Shown one piece after another: positions 49,237 through 57,884 of a DNA stretch of 64,000 nt (position 1 is the first letter of the stretch; each line of letters starts with the position of its first letter). The position numbers and the translations under genes are program-made. Source of the DNA: Betaproteobacteria bacterium (lineage in GTDB: Bacteria > Pseudomonadota > Gammaproteobacteria > Burkholderiales > Casimicrobiaceae); NCBI GenBank assembly GCA_016717855.1, contig JADKEV010000029.1:1-64000 (forward strand). Reading direction: 5' to 3'. The notes under the pieces are model-generated. The model did not search any database and was not told the origin of the DNA. It was given only the letters and a program-made list of their open reading frames with translations.

Positions 49237-50496
49237 ATGGCCATACCCAACGCCTTTTATGCCCAATCCGGCGGCGTGACCGCCACCATCAACGCCAGCG
49301 CCGCGGGCGTGCTCGAGACCGCGCGCCGGCACAAGGACCGGATCCGCCGCGTCTACGCCGGGCGCAACGGCATCATCGGCGCGCTGACCGAGGACCTGAT
49401 CGACACCTCCCGCGAGTCGGCGGCGGCGCTCGCCGGCCTCACCCGCACGCCCGGCGGCGCGTTCGGCTCCTGCCGCTACAAGCTGAAGACGCCCGAGCAG
49501 AATCCCCTCCAGTACGCGCGGCTGATCGATGTCTTCCGCGCGCACGACATCCAGTACTTCTTCTACAACGGCGGCAACGACTCCGCCGACACCTGCCTCA
49601 AGGTTTCGCAGCTGTCCGCGAAGATGGGCTACCCGCTGACCTGCGTCCACGTCCCCAAGACCGTTGACAACGACCTGGTCGGCACCGACAACTGCCCCGG
49701 TTTCGGCTCGGTCGCCAAGTACGTGGCCACGTCGATGCGCGAAGCGGCGTACGACGTCGAGTCGATGGCCAAGACCTCGACCAAGGTATTCGTGATGGAA
49801 GTCATGGGCCGGCACGCCGGCTGGATCACCGCGGCGGTGGGCCTGGCCGCCGACGAGGCCAACGACCTGCCGCTGCTGCTGCTGTTTCCCGAGCGGCCGT
49901 TCGACGAGGCGCCGTTCCTGGCCGCGGTCGCGGGCAAGATCGCCTCGCATGGCTATTGCTGCGTCGGCGTCTCCGAAGGCCTCTTGAACGCCGAAGGCAA
50001 GTTCATTTCCGAACTCGGCCTGCGCGACGCGTTCGGCCACGCGCAGCTGGGCGGCGCCGGGGAGACCATCGCCAAGCTGATCCGCGAAAAGCTGGGGCAC
50101 AAGTATCACCAGGCGCTGCCCGACTACCTGCAGCGCGCGGCGCGCCACCTGGCATCGAACACCGACCTGATGCAAAGCTACGCGGTGGGGAAGGCCGCCG
50201 TCGAGTACGCGCTGAAGGGCCTCAACGGCGTGATGCCGGCGATCATCCGCACCGCGGACCGGCCGTACCGGTGGAAGATCGAGCCGGTGCCGCTGGAGCG
50301 CATCGCCAACCACGAAAAGATGCTGCCGAAGAACTTCATCACCGCCGACGGCTTCGGGATCACCGCCAGGGCCCGCGCCTACCTGCAGCCGCTGACCATG
50401 GGCGAAGCGCCGCTGCGGTTCCGGAACGGACTTCCCGAGTTCGTCCGCCTCAAGAACAGGGCTGTGCCGAAAAAGCTTCAACCGTTTACAATATAG
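49237..50496 (+). CDS. pfp: Pyrophosphate-dependent 6-phosphofructokinase
   Basis: A 419-residue phosphofructokinase of the PPi-using group. The start is FYAQSGGVTATINASAAGVL. The nucleotide/PPi site reads YNGGNDSADTCLKVS, with Asn-Asp where ATP enzymes have Asp-Gly, which is the mark of PPi use. The catalytic loop is VPKTVDNDLVGTDNCPGFGS (TVDND), followed by VFVMEVMGRHAGWITAAVGL with the Glu/His/Gly of sugar binding. It phosphorylates fructose-6-phosphate with PPi, reversibly. The next gene codes for an H+-pumping pyrophosphatase. The same pair is co-transcribed in several methylotrophs, so PPi-based glycolysis/gluconeogenesis is the likely role. ATG 49237 follows CAGGAGACC. Confidence 0.93.
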   Translation: MAIPNAFYAQSGGVTATINASAAGVLETARRHKDRIRRVYAGRNGIIGALTEDLIDTSRESAAALAGLTRTPGGAFGSCRYKLKTPEQNPLQYARLIDVFRAHDIQYFFYNGGNDSADTCLKVSQLSAKMGYPLTCVHVPKTVDNDLVGTDNCPGFGSVAKYVATSMREAAYDVESMAKTSTKVFVMEVMGRHAGWITAAVGLAADEANDLPLLLLFPERPFDEAPFLAAVAGKIASHGYCCVGVSEGLLNAEGKFISELGLRDAFGHAQLGGAGETIAKLIREKLGHKYHQALPDYLQRAARHLASNTDLMQSYAVGKAAVEYALKGLNGVMPAIIRTADRPYRWKIEPVPLERIANHEKMLPKNFITADGFGITARARAYLQPLTMGEAPLRFRNGLPEFVRLKNRAVPKKLQPFTI

Positions 50497-50581
50497 GGCT
50501 TTTTGCCGCAGGGCCGCACCAAGCCGGCCCGCGCCACGGATTTCAGCTTTCCCCTTTTGTGTTTCTGCGGAGGAGTTTTCA

Positions 50582-52849
50582 ATGTCATCACCCATCGTTC
50601 TGGCGCTCGTGTGCGGCGCGGCGGCCGTTCTGTACGGCTTCTACTCGATTGCCTGGATCAACCGGCAGCCCGCCGGCAATGCCCGGATGCAGGAAATCGC
50701 CGCGGCGATCCAGGAAGGCGCGGCCGCCTATCTGGGCCGCCAGTACCGGACCATCGCGATCATCGGCGTGGTGCTGGCCATCCTCATCTGGGTCTTCATC
50801 TCGACCAACACGGCGATCGGCTTCGCGCTGGGGGCGATTCTCTCCGGCGGCGCCGGCTTCATCGGCATGAACGTGTCGGTGCGCTCGAACGTGCGGACGG
50901 CCGAAGCCGCGCGGAACGGCATCAACGCCGCGCTGGCCGTCGCGTTCCGCGGCGGCGCGATCACCGGCATGCTGGTGGTCGGGCTGGGCTTGCTGGGCGT
51001 GGCCGGCTTCTACTGGTACCTGCTGGGCACCGCCCATGCCGCACCGAACCTGATGAAGGAAGGCCTGCACCACGCCATCCAGCCGCTGATCGGCTTCGCG
51101 TTCGGCGCGTCGCTGATCTCGATCTTCGCGCGGCTGGGCGGGGGGATTTTCACCAAGGGCGCCGATGTGGGCGCGGACCTGGTGGGCAAGGTCGAAGCGG
51201 GAATTCCCGAGGATGACCCGCGCAACCCGGCTGTGATCGCCGACAACGTGGGCGACAACGTGGGCGATTGCGCCGGGATGGCTGCCGACCTGTTCGAGAC
51301 CTACGCGGTGACCATCATCGCGACGATGCTGCTGGGCGCGCTGCTGATGAAGGCCAATGCCGCGGCCGCCGCCGTGTATCCGCTGGCGCTGGGCGGCGTC
51401 TCGATCATCGCCTCGATCATCGGCTGCTACTTCGTCCGCTACAGCGGCACCGGCAAGATCATGACCGCGCTGTACAAGGGCCTGATCGTCGCGGCGGTGC
51501 TCTCGCTGATCGCGTTCTACTTCGTCACCAACTGGATCATGGGCGGGATCGAAGGCGTATCCACGCTGTCGCTGTGGGGCGCCTGCTTCGTGGGCCTGGT
51601 GCTCACCGCGCTGCTGGTCGTGATCACCGAGTACTACACCGCGACCGAGTACGCGCCGGTCCGCCACGTCGCGCAAGCCTCGACCACCGGCCACGCGACC
51701 AACATCATCGCCGGCATCGGCATTTCGATGAAATCGACGGCATGGCCGGTGCTCTCCGTGTGCGCGGCGATCCTGGCTTCGTTCTGGTTCGCCGGCCTGT
51801 ATGGCATCGCGGTCGCCGCGACGTCGATGCTCTCGATGGCCGGCATCGTCGTGGCGCTTGACGCGTACGGCCCGATCACCGACAACGCCGGCGGCATCGC
51901 CGAAATGGCCGGCCTGCCGAAGGAAGTGCGCGACGTGACCGATCCGCTGGACGCGGTGGGCAACACGACCAAGGCGGTGACCAAGGGCTACGCGATCGGC
52001 TCCGCCGGCCTGGCCGCGCTTGTGCTGTTCGCCGACTACACCCACGGCCTCGACTCGGTCGGGCTGCACACCAGCTTCGACCTGTCGAACCACATGGTGA
52101 TCGTGGGTCTCTTCATCGGTGGCCTGATTCCGTTCCTATTCGCCGCGATGGCGATGGAAGCCGTCGGCCGCGCCGCCGGCGCGGTGGTCGAGGAAGTGCG
52201 CCGCCAGTTCCGCGAGATCAAGGGCATCATGGAAGGCACGGCCAAGCCCGAATATCACAAGGCGGTCGACATGCTGACCAAGGCCGCGATCAAGGAAATG
52301 ATCGTGCCCTCGCTGCTGCCGGTCGTGGTGCCGGTCGTGGTCGGCCTGGTCCTCGGGCCTGCCGCGCTGGGCGGCCTGCTGATGGGCACGATCGTCACCG
52401 GCCTCTTCGTCGCGGTGTCGATGTGCACCGGCGGCGGCGCGTGGGACAACGCGAAGAAGTACATCGAAGACGGCCACTTCGGCGGCAAGGGGTCCGACGC
52501 GCACAAGGCGGCGGTGACCGGCGACACCGTGGGCGATCCGTACAAGGACACGGCGGGCCCGGCGGTGAATCCGCTGATCAAGATCATCAACATCGTCGCG
52601 CTGCTGATCGTGCCGCTGCTGCCGAATCCCAACGTGCATGGCGGCCCGGTGATGTCGACGCCGGTCACGATGAGCTCGCCGGTCGCGGCGCCCGCGGCCG
52701 CACCTGCAGCCACGCCCGCGCCGGCGGCCGCGCCCGCCGCGGCGCCTGCAGCGACAAGCCCGCCGGTCGGGGCGCCCGTTGCCGGATCGCCCGCGGCCAC
52801 CGGGCCGGCTCCCGCTCCCGCGGCGCCCGGCGTGCCGGCCAAGCAGTAG
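50582..52849 (+). CDS. hppA: H+-translocating pyrophosphatase, K+-independent type
   Basis: A 755-residue membrane pyrophosphatase with about 16 helices. The PPi-binding loop is DVGADLVGKVEAGIPEDDPR near 195-214, then NVGDNVGDCAGMAADLFETY; the C-terminal site is GDTVGDPYKDTAGPAVNPLI. Lys464 in GNTTKAVTKGYAIGSAG marks the K+-independent, proton-pumping class. It couples PPi hydrolysis to proton export or makes PPi from the gradient. An Ala/Pro-rich tail of about 65 residues (from VMSTPVTMSSPVAAPAAAPA onward) follows the last helix and is not part of the standard enzyme. ATG 50582 follows GGAGGAGTTTTCA. A strong terminator stands downstream. Confidence 0.95.
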   Translation: MSSPIVLALVCGAAAVLYGFYSIAWINRQPAGNARMQEIAAAIQEGAAAYLGRQYRTIAIIGVVLAILIWVFISTNTAIGFALGAILSGGAGFIGMNVSVRSNVRTAEAARNGINAALAVAFRGGAITGMLVVGLGLLGVAGFYWYLLGTAHAAPNLMKEGLHHAIQPLIGFAFGASLISIFARLGGGIFTKGADVGADLVGKVEAGIPEDDPRNPAVIADNVGDNVGDCAGMAADLFETYAVTIIATMLLGALLMKANAAAAAVYPLALGGVSIIASIIGCYFVRYSGTGKIMTALYKGLIVAAVLSLIAFYFVTNWIMGGIEGVSTLSLWGACFVGLVLTALLVVITEYYTATEYAPVRHVAQASTTGHATNIIAGIGISMKSTAWPVLSVCAAILASFWFAGLYGIAVAATSMLSMAGIVVALDAYGPITDNAGGIAEMAGLPKEVRDVTDPLDAVGNTTKAVTKGYAIGSAGLAALVLFADYTHGLDSVGLHTSFDLSNHMVIVGLFIGGLIPFLFAAMAMEAVGRAAGAVVEEVRRQFREIKGIMEGTAKPEYHKAVDMLTKAAIKEMIVPSLLPVVVPVVVGLVLGPAALGGLLMGTIVTGLFVAVSMCTGGGAWDNAKKYIEDGHFGGKGSDAHKAAVTGDTVGDPYKDTAGPAVNPLIKIINIVALLIVPLLPNPNVHGGPVMSTPVTMSSPVAAPAAAPAATPAPAAAPAAAPAATSPPVGAPVAGSPAATGPAPAPAAPGVPAKQ

Positions 52850-52878
52850 CGCAGCGGAGGGTTGTCATCGGTAGACAA

Positions 52879-52906
52879 GACGGCGCCCAAGGGCGCCGTC
52901 CTGCTT
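52879..52906 (+). terminator. Intrinsic terminator after hppA
   Basis: A perfect ten-pair stem (GACGGCGCCC with GGGCGCCGTC) and AA loop, followed by CTGCTTTCC, 29 bases behind the hppA stop. Confidence 0.85.
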
Positions 52907-53018
52907 TCCTCCCTCTCCCCCCCCAGGGTGACGGATCGAGGGTGAGGGAGGTTGACTTGGCAGGATCCTTTCCTCAGAGTGCGACTATTGCCAACCACCG
53001 CTTCAACCGAGGTATCGA

Positions 53019-54053
53019 ATGCTGCATCGCCTTATGATCCTGGGACTGTTCCTCGTCAGCGCCTTCGCCGGCGCTGCTGAGGAGGGCCGGCTCGACCCCG
53101 GCATGGTGAATCCCGGTTACCAGGAGCCGCCCAAGTGGTTCAAGGAGTCCTTCCTCGACCTGCACGAGGACGTGGCCGAGGCGGCGAAATCCGGCCGGCG
53201 GCTGCTGCTCTATTTCTACCAGGACGGCTGCCCCTACTGCACCCGGCTGTTGAAGGACAATTTCGGCAACGAACGGATTGCCGCCAAGACGCGCCGCCAG
53301 TTCGACGTGATCGCGATCAACATCTGGGGCGATCGCGAGGTGACGGATCTCTCGGGCAAGGCCACGACCGAGAAGGCCTACGCGCGGTCACTGCGCGTGC
53401 AATTCACGCCGACGCTGCTGCTGTTCGACGAACAGGGCGAAGTCGCGCTGCGCCTGAACGGCTACTTCCAGCCGGCGAAGTTCGAGGCGGCGCTCGACTA
53501 CGCCGGCGCGCGGTTGGAAAAGAAGTTGCCATTTGCCGACTACCTTGCCGCTCAAGCGCGGGAGCCGGGCGGCGGCAACCGGCGCGTGTCGATACCGCTG
53601 CTCAAGCCGCCGCTGCGGCTGGCCGACAGCCAGAGGCGCAACCCCGGACCCCTGCTGGTGCTGTTCGAGCAGAAGAACTGCGCCGCCTGCGGCGAGATGC
53701 ACGGCGAGGTGCTGGGGCGGCCCGAGGTGACGGAGCAACTGCGCCGGTTCCAGGTCGCGCGCATCGACACGGCCTCCGGCGCGGTGGTGCAGACGCCAAC
53801 GGGCGAGACGCTGCGCGCGCGCGACTGGGCGCGGCGCCTCGGGATCTTCTACGCGCCGACGCTGGTGTTCTTCGATGCCGACGGCCGGGAAGCATTCCGC
53901 GTCGACGGCTACCTGCGCGCATTCCACGTGGCCTCCGCCCTGGACTACGTCGCCTCCGGCGCGTTCCGCACGCAACCGGAGTTCCAGCGCTTCGTCGAGG
54001 AGCGCGCCGCGGCGCGGCGGGGCCGCGGCGAACGGGTGGATCTGTTGCAGTAG
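53019..54053 (+). CDS. Exported tandem-thioredoxin protein
   Basis: A 344-residue exported protein with a signal peptide (MLHRLMILGLFLVSAFAGAA) and two thioredoxin-like domains. Domain one (about 40-165) has the active site QDGCPYCTRLLKD with Cys71 and Cys74, and the cis-Pro region RVQFTPTLLLFDEQG, as in SoxW/DsbC-like thioredoxins. Domain two (about 200-330) has KNCAACGEMHGEV with a second CxxC and GIFYAPTLVFFDADGREAFR with its own cis-Pro. Both cysteine pairs appear usable. It probably reduces or exchanges disulfides in the periplasm; the electron source is unknown and no DsbD/CcdA gene is near. ATG 53019. The terminator upstream separates it from hppA. Confidence 0.86.
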   Translation: MLHRLMILGLFLVSAFAGAAEEGRLDPGMVNPGYQEPPKWFKESFLDLHEDVAEAAKSGRRLLLYFYQDGCPYCTRLLKDNFGNERIAAKTRRQFDVIAINIWGDREVTDLSGKATTEKAYARSLRVQFTPTLLLFDEQGEVALRLNGYFQPAKFEAALDYAGARLEKKLPFADYLAAQAREPGGGNRRVSIPLLKPPLRLADSQRRNPGPLLVLFEQKNCAACGEMHGEVLGRPEVTEQLRRFQVARIDTASGAVVQTPTGETLRARDWARRLGIFYAPTLVFFDADGREAFRVDGYLRAFHVASALDYVASGAFRTQPEFQRFVEERAAARRGRGERVDLLQ

Positions 54054-54358
54054 GCTTCGCCACGGTCCCGCCCCCGGTGTAGTTCTCCACTTACAGTCTC
54101 CTACGCCGCGATTCCTACGGGCGCCTCAGTGCCGCTCCGATACGTTGCGCGCATGAACGAGGCGATAGTGTCGATACGCGCCGCAGCGGCAGGTTGGTTA
54201 CCGGTGCACCATGCATCGCGTGTGACGACCAGCCGGCGCTACGGGCTTACGGCCGCCGGCGGCGGGATCTCCCGCTCCGGCGGCCGGGCCGGCGCCACGA
54301 CGGGATGTCGTGGCTGGCGGTCGCATCACCGATCGTTCATTCCACGAAAGGAGAACAT
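54054..54358. other. Gene-free stretch before the SYLF gene
   Basis: About 305 bases without a convincing gene. Open frames here lack codon structure. GC-rich inverted words (such as CCGCCGGCGGCGG near 54252-54264) could form hairpins, but none is a clear terminator or riboswitch. The promoter of the SYLF gene is expected near its right end. Confidence 0.35.
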
Positions 54359-55081
54359 ATGCTACGGACTCAAACCACTACTCGCGCCGCGCGACGATGG
54401 ATCGGCCTGGTCGCACTCGTTTCGTCGCTCGCCATCGCCGGCGGCAAGGCCACGGCGCAATTGGAACAGCAGGAACTGGTCAACCGGGCGGAAACGACCT
54501 TCTCGACCTTCATGCGCGATCCGGATGCCACGTGGCTGCAAAGGCACATCGGCGAGGCCAGGGCCGTGCTGATCGCACCGCAGATCGTGAAGGCCGGATG
54601 GGTGCTCGGTGGCGCCGGCGGCCGCGCGGTCCTGTTTGCGCGCGATGAGCACTCCGGCCGCTGGACCGGGCCCGCGTTCTACGACGTCGCCGCCGCGAGC
54701 ATCGGCTTCCAGGCCGGAATTTCGGTGTCCGAAACGGTGACGCTGGTGATGACCCAGAAGGGCTTGAACTCGCTGCTCGCCAGTTCGGCGAAGCTGGGCG
54801 GCGACGTCAGCATCGCGGCGGGCCCGGTCGGGGCCGGCGCGAATGCCAACGTGACCGCGGACCTTGTCGCCTTCAGCCGGTCCAAGGGCCTCTATGGCGG
54901 GCTGAATCTCGAAGGCAGCGTCCTGCATGTCTCCGACAAGTACAACCGTGCGTACTACGGCACGGCCGCGCTGCCGCCTGACATCCTGGTCCGCGCCACG
55001 GTCCACAATCCGCAAGCCGACCGACTGGTGGCGGACCTGAACCGTCTGGCCAGCCGCAAGAAGTCCGATGATCAAAGCTGA
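54359..55081 (+). CDS. Exported SYLF-domain lipid-binding protein
   Basis: A 240-residue protein with a signal peptide (about 1-33; ARRWIGLVALVSSLAIAGGK, cleaved near ATA) and a SYLF/Ysc84-type domain. Domain elements are AVLIAPQIVKAGWVLGGAGG with RAVLFARDE, GPAFYDVAAASIGFQAGISV, VMTQKGLNSLLASSAKLGGD, VSIAAGPVGAGANANVTADL and FSRSKGLYGGLNLEGSVLHV. SYLF proteins bind phosphoinositides or other lipids in eukaryotes; in bacteria they are periplasmic and of unknown role. ATG 54359 is set by AAAGGAG. A terminator hairpin shared with the converging Lrp gene follows. Confidence 0.9.
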   Translation: MLRTQTTTRAARRWIGLVALVSSLAIAGGKATAQLEQQELVNRAETTFSTFMRDPDATWLQRHIGEARAVLIAPQIVKAGWVLGGAGGRAVLFARDEHSGRWTGPAFYDVAAASIGFQAGISVSETVTLVMTQKGLNSLLASSAKLGGDVSIAAGPVGAGANANVTADLVAFSRSKGLYGGLNLEGSVLHVSDKYNRAYYGTAALPPDILVRATVHNPQADRLVADLNRLASRKKSDDQS

Positions 55082-55102
55082 CCATTCCTGGTCAGGTAAT
55101 GC

Positions 55103-55134
55103 ATCCGGCCGCGATCATTCGCGGCCGGATTCGT
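55103..55134. terminator. Bidirectional terminator hairpin
   Basis: A perfect 12-pair stem (55103-55114 with 55119-55130), TCAT loop, followed by TCGTTT on the plus strand. It lies between the converging SYLF and Lrp-family genes. Confidence 0.85.
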
Positions 55135-55593
55135 TTACGCGAAGTCGACGGGCAGCGCGGTGGAGTACTTGATCCGCTCCATCGCGAAGCTGGAGCTGAC
55201 GTCGAACAGCTCGACGGCGCGGATCAGCTTGCGGTACACCGTGTCGTAGCCCTGGATGTCGGGGACGACGATGCGCAGCATATAGTCGATCTCGCCGCTC
55301 ATCCGGTAGGCCTCGACAATTTCCGGTATCGACTGGACTGCGGCGGCGAACTTGCGCAGCCATTGCTCGTTGTGCTGCGTGGTGCGCACGGCGACGAACG
55401 CGGTCAGGCCGAGATTGAGCTTCGCCGGGTCGCAGAGGACCACCTTCTTCCGGATCACGCCCAGCTGCTGCAGTTTCTGGATTCGCTTCCAGCACGGCGT
55501 GGGCGTGAGGTGGACGGCTTCCGCGAGCTCGGCGAGCGGGCGGTCCGCGTCTTCCTGCAGCAGGCTGAGCAGTTTCTTGTCGATCCGGTCCAT
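55135..55593 (-). CDS. Lrp/AsnC-family transcription regulator
   Basis: A 152-residue feast/famine regulator. The N-terminal helix-turn-helix is in DRIDKKLLSLLQEDADRPLA with ELAEAVHLTPTPCWKRIQKL (residues 2-45). The C-terminal RAM domain has VAVRTTQHNEQWLRKFAAAV, EIVEAYRMSGEIDYMLRIVV and YDTVYRKLIRAVELFDVSSS. Such proteins form dimers and octamers and answer to amino acids. ATG 55593 is chosen because the family starts directly with MDRID-type sequence; the longer form from 55623 is less likely. A perfect AT-rich palindrome 41 bases upstream is a probable autoregulatory operator that could also act on the divergent gene at 55718. Confidence 0.94.
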   Translation of the reverse strand: MDRIDKKLLSLLQEDADRPLAELAEAVHLTPTPCWKRIQKLQQLGVIRKKVVLCDPAKLNLGLTAFVAVRTTQHNEQWLRKFAAAVQSIPEIVEAYRMSGEIDYMLRIVVPDIQGYDTVYRKLIRAVELFDVSSSFAMERIKYSTALPVDFA

Positions 55594-55633
55594 GGCTTGG
55601 CCACAGGATGAAGTTGGCCCCAATTTAGCAGAA

Positions 55634-55652
55634 TGTAGAAAATTATTCTACA
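55634..55652. promoter_or_regulatory. Probable Lrp-type operator
   Basis: TGTAGAA-AATTA-TTCTACA is a perfect seven-base palindrome with an AT centre, in an otherwise GC-rich region. It lies between the Lrp-family gene and the divergent DUF6356-like gene. Size and AT core match known Lrp/AsnC sites. Confidence 0.7.
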
Positions 55653-55717
55653 AACTCGCTTGACCGCCAGGGAGAATAGCAAGGCATTCTCCGCCGCGCC
55701 GCCTACACTCCCGCCCC

Positions 55718-55957
55718 ATGGACAAATTGATCGAGCACTTTCGCGCGCATCCCGCCTCTGTCGGCGAGACCTATTTCGAGCACATGGGCGTCGCGCTGTC
55801 GTTCGGCGCCGCGCTCCTCGCGGCCGGGCTGGCCTGCCTCGTGCACGCCTTCTTTCCGTTCCTGTTCACGACGACCGCGCGCCGCGCCATCGCTGATCTG
55901 CACCGCCGCGTCGTCACCCATCGCGACCGTCGTCCCGAGGCCGGCAAGGCCGCCTGA
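55718..55957 (+). CDS. DUF6356-like small membrane protein
   Basis: A 79-residue protein matching the DUF6356 pattern: LIEHFRAHPASVGETYFEHM, then a helix AALLAAGLACLVHAFFPFLF, then a basic tail TTTARRAIADLHRRVVTHRD. It should be a single- or double-pass inner-membrane protein of unknown role. It starts at ATG 55718, 125 bases from the divergent Lrp-family gene and next to its operator, so regulation by that protein is plausible. Confidence 0.85.
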   Translation: MDKLIEHFRAHPASVGETYFEHMGVALSFGAALLAAGLACLVHAFFPFLFTTTARRAIADLHRRVVTHRDRRPEAGKAA

Positions 55958-56087
55958 AGCGGCACCCGCACGCGCCGGCCCGCGCTGCCTGGGATCCCGT
56001 CGCCGCGCTGCCGGTGCCCGCCGCGGCCAACCGCCACTCGCAGTATCATCCAGCGCATCCCGGCGTCGGACCGGGCGGGGGGCATTC

Positions 56088-57839
56088 ATGCATCGACACT
56101 ATCACCACCGGCTGCTGACATTGCTGCTGGCGGCCGCCAGCGCAATCGCCGGCGCCCAGCCTGCGGCGCCCGAGGGACCTTCCGGCTGGGCGCCCAAGCA
56201 GCCGGTCAGCGGCAGGCACGCGATGATCGCGACCGCGAATCCGCTGGCGACCGACGCCGGCTTCCGGATCCTCGCGCAGGGCGGCAGCGCGGTCGACGCC
56301 GCGGTCGCCGCGCAACTCGTGCTCAACCTGGTCGAGCCGCAGAGCTCTGGCATCGGCGGCGGGGCGTTCATCATCCACCATCAAGGCCGGACTGGGAAAC
56401 TCGCCGCCTATGACGGGCGGGAAACCGCGCCCGCCGCGGCAACGCCCGAGCGGTTCCTGGGCAAGGACGGCAAGCCGCTGACATTCGCCGACGCGGTCGT
56501 CGGCGGCCGGTCGGTCGGCGTGCCCGGCACGCTGCGCGTGCTCGAACTCGCCCACGCGAAGCACGGCCGCCTGCCGTGGGCGTCCCTGTTCGCGCCGGCG
56601 ATCGAGCTTGCGGAGCGCGGCTTTCCCTTGAGCGCACGCCTGCATGGTGCGCTCGGCAACGAGAAGGCGCTGGTGCGCGATGCCGCCGCGCGCGCCTATT
56701 TCTACCAAGGCGACGGCAAGCCGCACCCGGTCGGCTACGTGCTGCGGAATCCCGAGTTCGCGGCCACCCTGCGGCAGATCGCGGCCGGCGGGGCGGACGC
56801 GTTCTATCGCGGCGACATCGCGCGCGACATCGTCGCCAAGGTCCGCGCGCATCCGGTGAACCCGGGCGACATGACCGAAGCCGACCTGGCCGGCTACCAG
56901 GCGAAGGAACGCGCGCCGGTCTGCGGCCCGTACCGCGCCTACAAGGTGTGCGGGATGCCGCTCCCTTCGTCGGGCGGCATGACCGTGCTGCAAATGCTGG
57001 GGATGCTGGAGCGCTTCGAGCTATCGCGGCTGGAGCCCGGCTCGTTGTTCGCCGCGCACCTGTTCGCCGAAGCAGGTGCCTTGGCGTATGCCGATCGCGG
57101 CCGCTACATGGCCGATCCCGATTTCGTCCCGCCGCCGCCCGGATTGCTCGATGGCGACTATCTGCACGCGCGGGCCTGGCTGATCCGGCCCGGCCAGGCG
57201 CTGGGCCGGGCGCAGCCAGGCGATCCGCAGACCGCGCCGCGGCAGCGGAAGGTGGCGTGGGCCGACGATGCGTCGCTGGAATTTCCGTCGACCTCGCACC
57301 TGTCGATCGTCGACCGCTACGGCAACGCGCTGGCGATGACCACGACCATCGAAGATATCTTCGGCTCGCGGCAGATGGTGCGCGGCTTCCTGCTCAACAA
57401 CGAGCTGACCGATTTCTCATTTGCGCCGTCGGAGGGCGGCAAGCCGGTCGCCAACCGGGTCGAGGCCGGCAAGCGGCCGCGCTCGTCGATGGCGCCGACC
57501 ATCGTCTACGACAGGGCGGGCCGGGTCCATGCCGTGCTCGGCTCGCCGGGCGGCAGCGCGATCATCAACTACGTGGCCAAGACGCTGGTCGGCATGCTCG
57601 ACTGGAAGCTCGATCCGCAGCAGGCGATCGACCTGCCCAACATGGGCAGCCGCAATTTCGGCTACGTGGAACTGGAAAAGGACACCGCCGCCGCTGCGCT
57701 GGAACCCAAGCTGCGCGCCCTCGGGCATGACGTCCGCGTGATCAGCCATACCAGCGGCTTGCAGGCGATCGCCCGGACCGCGCGCGGATGGACGGGTGGC
57801 GCCGATCCGCGACGCGAAGGAACCGTGCGCGGCGACTAG
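56088..57839 (+). CDS. ggt: Gamma-glutamyltransferase (glutathione hydrolase)
   Basis: A 583-residue periplasmic Ntn-hydrolase. The signal peptide is MHRHYHHRLLTLLLAAASAI with QPAA at the cleavage area. The large-subunit part shows ANPLATDAGFRILAQGGSAV, EPQSSGIGGGAFIIHHQG and YDGRETAPAAATP with the substrate Arg. Self-cleavage should occur before Thr in FPSTSHLSIVDRYGNAL (about 403), giving a small subunit with MTTTIEDIFGSRQMVRGFLL and RPRSSMAPTIVYDRAG, then LGSPGGSAIINYVAKTLVGM. It cleaves the gamma-glutamyl bond of glutathione. Start ATG 56088; single gene. Confidence 0.95.
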   Translation: MHRHYHHRLLTLLLAAASAIAGAQPAAPEGPSGWAPKQPVSGRHAMIATANPLATDAGFRILAQGGSAVDAAVAAQLVLNLVEPQSSGIGGGAFIIHHQGRTGKLAAYDGRETAPAAATPERFLGKDGKPLTFADAVVGGRSVGVPGTLRVLELAHAKHGRLPWASLFAPAIELAERGFPLSARLHGALGNEKALVRDAAARAYFYQGDGKPHPVGYVLRNPEFAATLRQIAAGGADAFYRGDIARDIVAKVRAHPVNPGDMTEADLAGYQAKERAPVCGPYRAYKVCGMPLPSSGGMTVLQMLGMLERFELSRLEPGSLFAAHLFAEAGALAYADRGRYMADPDFVPPPPGLLDGDYLHARAWLIRPGQALGRAQPGDPQTAPRQRKVAWADDASLEFPSTSHLSIVDRYGNALAMTTTIEDIFGSRQMVRGFLLNNELTDFSFAPSEGGKPVANRVEAGKRPRSSMAPTIVYDRAGRVHAVLGSPGGSAIINYVAKTLVGMLDWKLDPQQAIDLPNMGSRNFGYVELEKDTAAAALEPKLRALGHDVRVISHTSGLQAIARTARGWTGGADPRREGTVRGD

Positions 57840-57884
57840 CCGGTGCCTGGGAGCAGCGCAACGAGGCGCCCCCGCGTCGGCTCG

